From Valencia hispanica (taxonomy: Eukaryota; Chordata; Actinopteri; Cyprinodontiformes; Valenciidae): a stretch of DNA of 64,000 nt. The position numbers and the translations under genes are program-made. Positions 23,085 to 32,689 of the stretch are shown in pieces; position 1 is the first letter of the stretch; each line of letters begins with the position of its first letter. The notes beneath the pieces were generated by a model that saw only the letters and a program-made list of their open reading frames with translations, was not told the origin of the DNA and searched no databases. The stretch is from the NCBI GenBank assembly GCA_963556495.2, contig OY747716.1, forward strand, positions 33,446,318-33,510,317. Reading direction: 5' to 3'.

Positions 23085-23345
23085 GGACATTTTGCCTGGT
23101 CCACACAATGTTTAACAAGCTACTAATCTCTACTAGTTAGGTTTAGAGGTATGGTGTGAATTAGGTTTAGGTTAAGGTTAGGGTTAGGCATGTATCACTA
23201 ATGGTTAGGTTTAAGGAAGTGTCTGGGTTAGGCATGGTAAAATCAATGGAAGTCAATACAATGTCAACACAAGTATAGCAAGACGTGTGTGTGTGGGGGT
23301 GTGTGTGTGTGTGGGTGTGTGCGTGGGTGGGTGTGTGTATGCTGC
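23085..23345 (+). repeat. Telomere-motif-rich dispersed repeat with GT tract
   Basis: The sequence contains GGTTAAGGTTAGGGTTAGGC and related TTAGG words, then AGTCAATACAATGTCAACAC and a GTGTGTG-rich end at 23284-23345. This arrangement is familiar from an abundant dispersed repeat in fish genomes. A second, more decayed copy is at 55845-56100. It is not a telomere: the units are interspersed and irregular. Confidence 0.65.
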
Positions 23346-23460
23346 GCTCATGTGAGTTGGGAAAGGGGGATCGGGTGCATATGAATCGGGCATGCTCGCA
23401 TTAGCTTTTCCACATGGGCAGAGCTAAGGGGCTAACAAAGGACCATCCGGGGTGAAGAGC

Positions 23461-23702
23461 AATGGAGTTTGCCTTGGCTAACAATGGAGTTTGCCTTGGC
23501 TAACAATGGAGTTTGCCTTGGCTAACAATGGAGTTTGCCTTGGCTAACAATGGAGTTTGCCTTGGCTAACAATGGAGTTTGCCTTGGCTAACAATGAAGT
23601 TGGCTTTAGCTGACAATGGAGTTAGCTTTAGCTAACAATGGAGTTAGCTTTAGCTAACAATGGAGTTAGCTTTAGCTAACAATGGAGTTAGCTTTAGCTA
23701 AA
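23461..23702. repeat. 22-bp minisatellite, eleven units in two phases
   Basis: Eleven 22-base units stand head to tail. Units 1-6 are identical copies of AATGGAGTTTGCCTTGGCTA plus AC. Unit 7 is intermediate (AATGAAGTTGGCTTTAGCTG plus AC). Units 8-11 are AATGGAGTTAGCTTTAGCTA plus AC, with the last base changed. Every unit contains an inverted repeat (GTTAGC-TTTA-GCTAAC in the second type; near-perfect GTTTGCC-TT-GGCTAAC in the first). Confidence 0.97.
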
Positions 23703-24004
23703 TGTGGAAGTTGTGTGGGGAACAAAGAAAAATGGAGAGATTCTTGGCTAACCATGGAAGCCGTGTGGTCCTGCTGTTGGCCGAACCCTTCTTTTATGAC
23801 AAAACTGTTGTTTTGAAGTGATTCTGTGACACTTATTGTTTGTTCCATTCACATATCAATTTTTCTAAGATGAATAGTAGCTTAGTTTGCATGCTGTAGA
23901 ATAGATATTATTGATGGTTATATAATTATTGATGGTTTTGTAAACCAGACAATCGCACTCGCTGTTTCACAAGACTACATCATCACAAATTCCTACTAAC
24001 TAAC
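23703..24004. other. Intergenic, no feature recognised
   Basis: Diverged echoes of the minisatellite unit (TTCTTGGCTAACCATGGAAG) occur just after the array. Nothing else is seen. Confidence 0.4.
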
Positions 24005-24125
24005 ATAAGGCAAATTTTTTTTTGTATAGCACACTTTCAACAACAAAGTAATTCAAAGTGCTTTACATGATTAGTGGGTAAAATAAAAAAAGTAGTAAAA
24101 CACAGACAAAGCAATTAAAATGATT
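24005..24125 (-). mobile_element. Solo LINE 3' end
   Basis: Segments CAACAACAAAGTAATTCAAA and GTGCTTTACATGATTAGTGG match the 3' end of the L2-like LINE at 16333. Only the terminus remains, as expected for extreme 5' truncation. Confidence 0.7.
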
Positions 24126-25007
24126 TTTGAAATGTAAATTTTACAAGTCAACCTAGAACACATCAGATTAGGTTTCAGCTTTTAGCCCTCTTTAACAATG
24201 TCCTGGGTACGCTCCTGCTCAGCAGTCTTCAAGAAACATTTTTGGGGCATACATAGACAATATTCAAGCATTAGTAGGCCTACCTTTACATATTTTGAAT
24301 ATGATGCACTGAATTAAAACTCACTGAAATGTTAAACACAGCAGGACTGATGCACATCAATGCTGTTATTAATTCAAATGCTCAGCTTGGATGCGGTGCA
24401 GTCAAAGTGTGCTGTGATGTGAAGTCATGTTATATTATGATTACAATAATCATGATGATTTTTCACAAGCCTGATTTTTTTGGTTCAATTGCTGCCCCAT
24501 GCGCTTTGTGTCAAGTGTTGTGGCGTAGCACTGGCACTGAGGATGACTTATAGTTTTTAAGATGTAGGAAGTCATACTATGTGTTCATGAGAAAGAAAGA
24601 CAGACAGTTATAAAATCGAAGTGAATTAGAGATTGAATTGTACAGAAAACAGACACTCCCACAGGAAAACAAAACAGGCAGAAGCAGAGGATCCCAGTCT
24701 TCAGCTAATTCATCTGTGAAGGGAATTGCAAACGCATGTAGCTTAGTTGCAATGGCACCAAGACATTGAACACAATCATGATTGTTATGTTTAAAGATGG
24801 CAGAGAATTCAGGTTGCATAGTTCGTGTGAAGCCAAAGAAAAGATGGTTGTGTCAATTGTACTGCCACCACTGCTAACTAATCCATTACAACAGGTGTCG
24901 GTTCAGATAAAAGGTAAAGGGTGAGCCTATATATTCTTTGCCATGCTCTCGTTAAATTTCAGCACTTGAAAACATTTTGTTTGGCACCTTCTGACGAACA
25001 ATCTAAG
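24126..25007. other. Intergenic, no feature recognised
   Basis: No gene or repeat family recognised. Short frames at 24329-24553 and 24577-24819 look random. Confidence 0.45.
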
Positions 25008-25596
25008 GGGCTGTTTACACGACAACGTTGCCGTTTTTCTTTGAATACGCGGGTGAAAACGTGCTGCGTTTACACGACAGGGCGCGCGATGGAAAACGAT
25101 GTAGTACATATGCCCTGCCATTAGATGGCAGTCTGCCCCGTGTATGCAGTATTCCAAGGTTTCCCCCTCACAACCCGGAAAAGAAACATTTCATGATACC
25201 TAACAATGGCGGTCTTTTTGTAGTTCTCCACTCAAATAAAGGCATATTGATTATTTGACGCACGTACTGTATGCGACCAAATAACTTCAGAAGCTGCATC
25301 AGCAGTAACCGCATACCTGGATCCGCCATTGTTGTTGTTTTTTTGTAGAAAGGCGGAGTGCGCAAGTGGAACATGTCCGTAGGTGGCTGGCAGTGACGTC
25401 ATCGTTTTCAAAAGTCTCCGGCTTGCGTTTTCAAGACAACGAATCCCTCAGCGTTTTCACAACTCTCCACTCTGGAAGCCGTTTCCCAAAAGCTGCGTTT
25501 TCGCCCCCCCCATTTTCCTGTTGTCGTGTAAACGAGAGGCCAAATCGGAGAGAAAAACCTCAGTTTTGCTGAAAAACGTTGTCGTGTAAACAGCCA
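25008..25596. mobile_element. Non-autonomous DNA transposon with 21-bp inverted ends
   Basis: The left end has GGCTGTTTACACGACAACGT from 25009 and the right end has its exact complement finishing at 25595. CTAAG flanks both sides (25003-25007 and 25597-25601), a probable target duplication of at least five bases. The interior is noncoding, GC-richer than its surroundings and studded with CGTTTTC and AAAACG words, as subterminal binding sites often are. Superfamily uncertain; hAT-like is one possibility. Confidence 0.82.
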
Positions 25597-26440
25597 CTAA
25601 GTCTGAATGAAGGGCCCACAAAAATCTGCACTGTCAGGCATGGAGAAAGTATGTCTCTTGATGAAAGGGTCTCTCTGAAACTGGCATCAAGAAGAGGTCT
25701 TATGTTTTTGGCAAGATCATGTTCATGTGGATGAGCTCTTGCATTGTCAGTGCTTCTGCTCTCCACCTCAATCAGCCTGGAGGAGCTTGTTTGCAGGCCC
25801 CATCTTTGATGTCTGATGACACGTATGTCGGTGCCGTGTTATCATCATGACTCACATTTAATCCAATGTGATAGTCTCTGCTTTGAATTCCCTTGAAGAA
25901 ATATTACAATATGAATGAGACCTGTTGTGCAGAAACAGAATGTGGCTGATTAGTGAAGATCAATTTAAAACTTAAACAAAGGGTGATAACACCACATGCA
26001 TGTGCTTTCTTGCATGTGCAGGTTTGTGCAGAGAAGAGCAACTCCTCCCGGTATACTTGTTAACAAAGACTAATACAACTGCCTTAGAAACAATATGAGC
26101 AATCTACTGCTGCAGCAATTACAGTTCATACAGTATGTTACCAACACAACAAGCACCACAGGGGGAAAAAAAGCCTTATTTTGCTTACCATTATTTGAAT
26201 GAATTCCTCCTCAGGAGATGCCTCTGGCACAGGCACGCAGAAATTCCACGGCATGGCCCTGAAAGTCTTCATTTTTAAATACAGAAAGCATGACTTTTAT
26301 TACTATTTTCTTTTTTTAGTATTTTTCTGTGAAAAGCAAGCTCAACTATATGAGGAGCCATATCGGACATAATGAATGTTTCCCTCTCACACCAATAAAA
26401 GCATGTATACACCACTTGCAGATTTCTCGGACATACATTA
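25597..26440. other. Intergenic, no feature recognised
   Basis: No gene or repeat family recognised. Confidence 0.45.
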
Positions 26441-26620
26441 TGTGAGCGATTATACTAGTATGAATAAGAAGCTAATACTTGTGGGTGAGATTATACTAGT
26501 GTGAATGAGAGACTAATACTTGTTTATGTGTGGGGTAATACTAGTTCAAATAAGAGGCTATACTTGTTTATGTTTGAGACTATACTATGAGAATGAGAAA
26601 CTAATACTCGTTTATGTGAG
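26441..26620. repeat. 44-bp minisatellite, about four diverged units
   Basis: Units of 42-45 bases share the frame GAGATTATACTAGTGTGAAT, then GAGAGACTAATACTTGTTTA and TGTG. Four copies are recognisable with roughly 75-85% similarity, plus the start of a fifth. Confidence 0.85.
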
Positions 26621-27224
26621 AGCTAATTTTGTCCCGGGACTACAACTTTGAGATTGTAATTTGAATGCATGTATCCCAATGTCCGTTTAATGATAAAATG
26701 TCAGACATTCAGAGCAGATTAAATCGCTAAAACGTTCCAAAACTTCACCAAGACATATAACATTAAAGTAGTCTGTGATAACTACTTATTTGCTGTCAAT
26801 TTAATAGAACAGTGAAGCATCTCAAAACACCATAAATAGGGTGATACAAAGCTGAAGTTGGTTTAGGATTGTAGTCCGACTCAGGAAGTGGTTAAAGGGT
26901 GATTCCACCTAATTTTTCATGAACTTAAGTGGTTTTAATTTGCTCTAGTTAAAAAATACTTAGATTATTCAAACCTGGACTAGATTATTCTACACCAATA
27001 GCAGAGTCTCTCATTTGCACCAGTATAAACCCACAGATTGTTTTCCATAAATTCAAACCCTCCTATCAACACTTGCTTTTGGCATGTTTCATTTCGTTTT
27101 AAGCAAAATAATCATCATTCAATTAATTCATTGTTCATGTCTGCAGCTAACTGAAAGCTTTCGCAACACAGGGCGGTAGAAAGGAAACCTCAAAGTGGCA
27201 CTGTAGCATTTTTTGTTAGATCCA
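26621..27224. other. Intergenic, no feature recognised
   Basis: No gene or repeat family recognised. Confidence 0.45.
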
Positions 27225-27835
27225 CAGAGCCGTGTGCAAGCTGGTGTGTGTATGTGTGTCTCTCCTTACCTCTTCATTCGCAGGGTGTGACTGGCAGGTG
27301 TTCTCTCGCAGCTGCTGCTCATCAAGACCAATAAGGAGGAATCTAAAGAGGAGCAGATCCCCCGAGGCAGATGCCAGATTGTTTTGCTCTCATGCATGGC
27401 AATCAGGGCTACCTTTAAAGCTACCTTTTAAGGTGCTCTTTCCTTTCCCTGTGTCTGATGCTAATTCTTGCTGTTCTCCCTTTAACAGCAACCAGTCCCA
27501 CATTCATGCTCAGTTCCTACACTTCAGTGCTCTGCTTCCTCATTCTGTTGATTGTTGGAGAAATCCTGCCAAGATTCTCTCTGTGAATCTCTTAACCGCT
27601 CCACTGGCTGTCCTCCTGATATCAGCAGTGTGGATCACTTAAGAAACTTACAGATCGCTCACCTGACTGTCCCTTCAATGTCCCCAGTTCCTCAAACACA
27701 ATCTCTGAAAGAAAGCAAGGGAAAACATTACCAAACTGCCATTCACCACCACCTGCTGACCTCAGACTCTGTGGATATGCTAACCTCCTCCTGGACCTCC
27801 TCCTTCATTGCACATTGCAACAGTAAGAATCCATC
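27225..27835 (+). repeat. Pyrimidine-rich dispersed repeat, copy 1
   Basis: The start (GCTGGTGTGTGTATG, then TCTCCTTACCTCTTC and GCAGGGTGTGACTGGCAGG) parallels 38540-38590 (GTGTGCTGGTGTTTTCTCC, then TGCAGGGTGTGGCAGG). Both continue as C+T-rich sequence with scattered open frames. The repeat class is unknown. It ends directly at the hAT target duplication, so the hAT inserted into or beside it. Confidence 0.5.
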
Positions 27836-28215
27836 CACTACAACAGTGATTCTCAACCGGTGGGGCCCTCCCCCCCGGGGGGGGGGCGCCAGTAGGCTAC
27901 AGGATGGGAGGAAAAAAACTGAAAAAGAAAATTTGCAATTTTTCTTTTTTTTATTAAACTACTGTCATAAAAAGTTCTAGTTTTGTATATAAATAACTCC
28001 TGAATAGAAATGAAAATGTGTTTGGACTGATTAAAAAAAAGAAGTTTTGAAAAAATTTGATTTGTTTGTCGATCGTGAGCGCAAATGCAGGTGATAAGCG
28101 GTTTCAGCGAGTCACACTGAAGTTTGCTGGCTCTCCAGGGGGGGGGGGGTGTTACAGCGGTTGTATGAGCTTCGAGAGGAGGTGAAGTGATTTTTGACAT
28201 AAATCAAATCAGATC

Positions 28216-28358
28216 TGGTGAAGCATCTGGATGACACTATATGTGGCTTGCGTCTCTGTCCTATTTGATCTATATTTGACCGCTTGAATGTCCTTAAACT
28301 GTCTTTGCAAGGCCGCGAAACTCATATTTTGCTCCTTGCAGAAAAAGTGCATGCATTC
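28216..28358 (+). pseudogene. hAT transposase fragment, upstream of the L1
   Basis: A plus-strand frame reads LVKHLDDTICGLRLCPI, one TGA stop, then SIFDRLNVLKLSLQGRETHI and LLLAEKVHAF. The FDRLN.LKLSLQG...... LLAEKV.AF pattern is a conserved block of ZBED/SCAND3-like hAT transposases, just before the C-terminal dimerisation domain. The frame is cut at 28358 by the L1. Confidence 0.78.
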
Positions 28359-28363
28359 TAAAA

Positions 28364-29225
28364 ATGACAGAGTCCACGATAATCCCATGCAGACGTACAC
28401 CCATCTGGAATAACCCCGACATCTTGCAAAAAAAATGTATGATAAGTTTTCCAGGCTGGAGGTGCAATGGAATCGAATACCTGGAACATATATTTGAAGG
28501 AACAGATTTTATCCCATTTAATACATTAATTACACAATATGGAATTAATCAAAACAAATTCTTAGAATATCAACAAATTAAATCTATTATTAAATGTAAA
28601 TTTAGGCTCAATACAGTTGAATTACAAATTCCAGCAAGAGTTTTAGATTTTCTTAATCTCAACCCCCCCAAATTGCTTTCTAAAATATACAAAACTTTAT
28701 CTACATTAGATGAATCAATAGCCATCCCTATTTCAAAATGGGAGGTGGATTTTTCAGCCAGCTTTGACCAAAAGGTCTGGTCTCAGATATGTTTAAGAAC
28801 CTTAAAAATAACAAAAAATCCTAATTTGCAATTAATACAATACAAAATCCTTCATAGAGTACACTATACAGGTCAACGGATGTTTAGGATGGGTTTTACG
28901 TCGTCTAATACCTGCTTACAATGCACAAGCAATATACCAGATACTTATGTTCATGCGCATTTGGTTCTGTCCACCTGTTAAGACATGTTGGTGCCAGATA
29001 TGTGAGGACTTATCAAAGTGTCTGAAATGTAACATTCCACCATCTCCCTCAGTTTGCCTGTTAGGAGATTTAAATGATGTCACCATGGACACAAAGTCAG
29101 TTCTAATGGTTCACATTGCCTTATGCATCGCTAAGAAAACTATCCTCCTGAACTGGAAAAATAAAAATGCTCTTAATAGGGCAGGTGGGTGGAGCGCTGG
29201 GTTTGGTTGCCTGCCAGGCCATTGA
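28364..29225 (+). pseudogene. L1 ORF2 C-terminal remnant
   Basis: The first frame (28364-28981) contains TPIWNNPDILQKK, YLEHIFEGTDFIPFNTLITQ, LNLNPPKLLSKIYKTLSTLD, NLQLIQYKILHRVHYTGQRM and CLQCTSNIPDTYVHA. A frameshift near 28957 moves to a second frame with CEDLSKCLKCNIPPSPSVCL, LMVHIALCIAKKTILLNWKN. This is the region downstream of the reverse transcriptase in fish L1 ORF2 proteins, including the C..C zinc-knuckle-like area. The normal end after LNWK... is replaced by 3'UTR sequence translated to 29225. It encodes no catalytic domain. Confidence 0.88.
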
Positions 29226-30650
29226 GCAGCAGTGGTCGCTCCACAAGGGAATGGGGCTGGTGGATGTCGGCCTGGTCGATCAGCTGCCCGGTTCATCGGT
29301 TTGCTCCTGGTCTGGTCAGGTACGTTGCTGGGGTATGGGCTGCGGGGGCCTCTGATGCGGAGGTGGCGCTGGGTGCCTTCTTTGCTGGCGGGGAATCTAT
29401 TGCTAACTAGTGACAGGTGCTCTCCCCCTACGAGGGCACTTGGACGGGGGGGAGGGGTGTGCTGGAGGGGGCGAACTCAACCTGGTTGTCTAGTGTCTTT
29501 TGTGTTCTGATAGTAGAGCGAATGTCAGGGTGGGTTTAATTCTCCTTCTGGGATAGGGCTGGGGGGACCATGGCCTCCCTCCCCTGGTGGATCCTGGTGA
29601 ACAGCGGTGCCTATTGGGGTCAGTGGGGGAGCTGGCTCCCTGGGAAGATATTTTGTCTCCCAGTCCTTCACTCCCCATCCCTGAACACCTCTGTTCACCC
29701 GCTCCATCACTTTACCACTCATATAGGGTCTTTGGGCATGGGCACATCACTGGGGTGCGAGGAGGGGTTTCCCTCCTCTCTATCCCGTGGCGTCCTGGGT
29801 CCCAATTCTAATATACAATTTAGACACTCCCACTTATAACATTTTCATGCGACAAGCATGTAGGGACTTTGGGGTGGGCACACTTTTCGGCATCCAGAGG
29901 GGGAGCGGTTCAATCAGCTTCACCTCTGGTGCCGGTGCCCACTGTTAAACCACATATAGACGCTGAGGGCTCGGGGTGGGGGTTGGGGGATGTGTGGCTG
30001 CCTTCCCCACATCCCACCCCTCTGTTTTAAATGCACATTATAACAACACGCATCAACACCATACTCTAGCGGGAGGACAGAGGCTAGGGGTCTTCTCACA
30101 CCCCTGTTCGCTACGGGCCATCAGAGGTTGGGGTCCGGAGGAGGAACAGGTGGTCTGGTCGGGGTCCTAGGCTGTCGGGCTGCTTCGCCACTGTGGGGCC
30201 CTTGGCGGTCTGCTTGTCTCCGTCCTAGAAGGTAGGGGGTCCATCTCCCGGGTTCGGGGGCTGGTGGCTCTACTTGGGCATCGGTACCTGGACCAGGGAG
30301 CTTGAAGTGTGTATGGGGTGTGTGAGTGAGGGTACAGCGTCATTTCTTGGGTGTCTTGGTGAGTTAGTGAGAATGTATGTGTTTAAGAGGGAGGGGACGT
30401 ATGACTGTGTCTGTATGTCTTTGTCTGCCTGTCAGGTTGGGTCTTGGCTGGTTGCCGGCGGGGCCCGTGGGCTCGTCACTGCTGCCCCCCCCCCCCCCCC
30501 CCCGGACCCCTGCATAGTAGCCGCTGGACGTTCCCCTGGGGTTCTCCTTTGCTCCTCTCTTGGGGAATGCGGTCGGCCCCGCCCGGGTCCGCCTGGGGCT
30601 CTAGGGGTCCTTTGGACGTCCTGACTCCGATCGCCTTCATGTCTGCATCG
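29180..30650 (+). other. GC-rich L1 3'UTR segment with G-quadruplex motifs
   Basis: Composition changes abruptly to G+C-rich inside an otherwise A+T-rich window. Runs of four to eight G occur on the plus strand; a canonical G-quadruplex pattern with loops of 3, 1 and 2 lies at 29967-29989. A run of 19 C stands at 30485-30503. Open frames here are composition artefacts. Position between the ORF2 remnant and the A-rich tail identifies it as 3'UTR. Confidence 0.7.
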
Positions 30651-31266
30651 ATTCCTGGGAGACGGATTGACGCCTGCTCACACCAGCTATCGAACACTCT
30701 TATGGAGAAACCTTATATGCACCAGCATGCTCACACACACATAGATGTGGGGTCTCTGGTGTTTACAGATATATTCTTGGGCTGAGGTTATCATTACTAG
30801 AGCTTGATTAATCGGTACCATGAGTTTTTTCTGAGTTTTTGTGTGACGTGGTTGTTTAGTTCTTAGTTCACGATGTTTGGTTTGTTTTATCGATGTGCCT
30901 TTTTCGTTTTTTGTTTTGTTTTTCCCCCTCTCTCTGCCGTCCTTCAATGTTTTCCTGTGTTTTCTTTGTTCCCCTTCCTCTCTTGTATTTTCAACTCTCC
31001 CTCTCTCATGACTTTTTGTTTACTACCTCTCTTCTTCATCTTCTTTCTTTCTTCCCCTTAATTTTCCTTCTCCGTGTCCATAACATAAGGAAATAAAACC
31101 CCCAGCAATTCATGATAAAGATTTTTCACACATATCAAGTGGAGTACTATAGCAAAAGCTGTAGTGCTCCGCTTATGAAAGTAAATCTGTTGGGCTTCTA
31201 CTTGGTACTCAGACACCAATTCTGAGCTCCACACTGCCAAACAGGACATGTTTAAAAAAAAGAAAA

Positions 31267-31519
31267 GAAAAAGTGCACGCCTTCACATTAAAACTAGACC
31301 TCTGGCATCAGTGGAGGGAACTGCAGCATGTTCCCCAGCCCTGTAGACTTTATCACTGATGCAGACACGTCACACGATTTCTCCTCTCTATTTCAATCAG
31401 CGTCTGAGCACCTGTCGGCAATGAGAAAACTATTTGCGACGTACTTTAAAGAGTATTATTGCTCTTTTGCTTGGGTTCGAGATCCGTTTGTGTGCACAGC
31501 AAACGAGCTGTCAATTTAG
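31267..31519 (+). pseudogene. hAT transposase fragment, downstream of the L1
   Basis: The frame resumes after the L1 as TLKLDLWHQW and, after a small frameshift, MFPSPVDFITDADTSHDFSS, LFQSASEHLSAMRKLFATYF and WVRDPFVCTANELSI. This is the block following the upstream fragment in hAT transposases (pattern RNPF.......L). The frame stops at 31519, where a different inserted sequence begins. The C-terminal dimerisation motif is not seen. Confidence 0.75.
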
Positions 31520-31870
31520 GGTGACCAACCGTCCTCTTTTCCCCGGACATGTCCGGGGAAAAGAGTGCTGTCCGGGGCATTCGCGGGAAGATTTATAGAC
31601 TGATGAAAATGTCCGGGTTTTTATTGTTTTCATAGGACCATACTTAAACTGACATGTGTGATGCATGCAGTATGGCAGCCTTTCTCTCATGTAACGTCCT
31701 CCCGAGCTGGTTCTGATCCGTTTATTGACGCCAAAGACAGCAAGCTGTGCACCGAGCTGCGCTGCGCCGCATGCATTGCCTAGCCCAGCGCTGCTCTGAG
31801 CCGAGTTGCACCGCACTGCATTATCCTGCATTGCGCAATGCAATTGCGCAGCGCTGGGCCGCACAACTCC
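31515..31870. mobile_element. Possible DNA-transposon end with a perfect 32-bp palindrome
   Basis: The hAT frame stops where TTTAGGGTGACCAACCGTCC starts (31515-31534). The same 20 bases occur inverted at 38314-38333. GGGTGACCA-type ends are known from abundant vertebrate DNA repeats. Positions 31534-31565 are a perfect palindrome centred on ACATGT. Further right, 31740-31860 is CpG- and GCGC-rich with another palindrome, GCATTGCGCAATGC. The right limit is a guess. Confidence 0.45.
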
Positions 31871-32219
31871 GAGTTACTGCTGTTTACAAGAAGTCACAAG
31901 CTTCATGCACGAACCACAAGAGATATACCGTCAAGTCGCAACAAATGGGTGGCGGGGTGCACCATTCACATATCTGGCATGTGTGTTTCTGTGTGACCAA
32001 AGTGGCAAATATCCCAAAGATCACATGGACACAAAAACAATAAAAAGCCTGAGCAAAGTGAGAGTTCATCTATAAACTGACTGTGGAGGATGAAGATGCT
32101 AACTAAACAGAGTAAGCACTTTTTTATTTTGTTTTTGAGTCTGCACTGGGGCCCCAACTGCAATGAACCAGCTTTGGGGGGGCCCAGCTTGCAAAAGGTT
32201 GAGAACCCCTGCACTACAA

Positions 32220-32689
32220 TATCTCATTGTAATTTTTTTTTGTGCTTCAGACAATAATCATTTACCTCTAAATTGTACATTGCTCCCAAGAAACCTCTGA
32301 AGTCTTCATTTTGTGTCCATAATTGTTGCCAACACTAAAGTCAATACTCAAAATATTCTGACATTATCATGGTTCTCAACAAATTGTTCATTACTGGAAT
32401 GCTTGAAATGTCAGCCTTTAAAGAACAGCTAATCGTGTGACTCCTGCTGTCTTTCAAGGATCAGAAAGCCCAAGAACATTTTAAAAGAAGTAATTTGCTA
32501 CTTAATTAGGAAATTCTTAGGGTTGTATATGTGCATCAGGATTATTGCTTGGTTGAATTTTCACCAACTTTAAAATCCATTTAACCAACAATAATCTGGG
32601 ATAAATTGTTTTTCATGATACATTATTCTAATATCTACAACATCTGATAATTTAACAGCATTAACTTTTTTTATAACAGTGATAATGTA
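32220..32689. other. Intergenic; candidate conserved noncoding stretch
   Basis: No repeat is recognised. The part at about 32400-32560 has AATCGTGTGACTCC, CTACTTAATTAGG and GATTATTGCTTGG, a homeodomain-motif texture. Function unproven. Confidence 0.3.

Larger units (their letters stand above)
28359..31266 (+). mobile_element. L1-like LINE, 5'-truncated, nested in the hAT
   Basis: The insertion is bounded by an 18-base target duplication with 16 matches (GAAAAAGTGCATGCATTC at 28341-28358; GAAAAAGTGCACGCCTTC at 31267-31284) and ends in an A-rich tail at 31255-31266. It contains the C-terminal part of ORF2 and then about 2 kb of 3'UTR. The UTR from about 29180 to 30650 is strikingly G+C-rich, followed by a pyrimidine-rich part to 31080. 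The last 170 bases and the 30.4-30.8 kb segment are found again, inverted, at 35.3-36.4 kb. Confidence 0.88.
27844..32211 (+). mobile_element. hAT DNA transposon with exact 8-bp target duplication
   Basis: The left end CAGTGATTCTCAACC and the right end GGTTGAGAACCCCTG are imperfect inverted repeats of hAT type. CACTACAA flanks both sides (27836-27843 and 32212-32219), an exact 8-bp duplication as the superfamily makes. Transposase remnants on the plus strand flank a nested L1 (28359-31266). Without the L1 the element is about 1.46 kb, so it had also lost much of its coding sequence. Within its right part, sequence from 31515 looks like the end of another inserted DNA transposon. Confidence 0.92.

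Noticed and set aside
23160..23240. Internal telomere array
   Set aside because: TTAGGG words are few, irregular and part of a dispersed repeat.
23461..23702. Regular 22-bp repeats resembling a CRISPR array
   Set aside because: Units are contiguous with no unique spacers, and the window is from a vertebrate.
27232..27980. Two frames of 136 and 142 residues
   Set aside because: They lie in a pyrimidine-rich repeat, and the second crosses the hAT end, so they cannot be one conserved host gene.
29189..30785. Many overlapping frames in GC-rich sequence
   Set aside because: GC-rich DNA has few stops; position inside an L1 3'UTR explains them.
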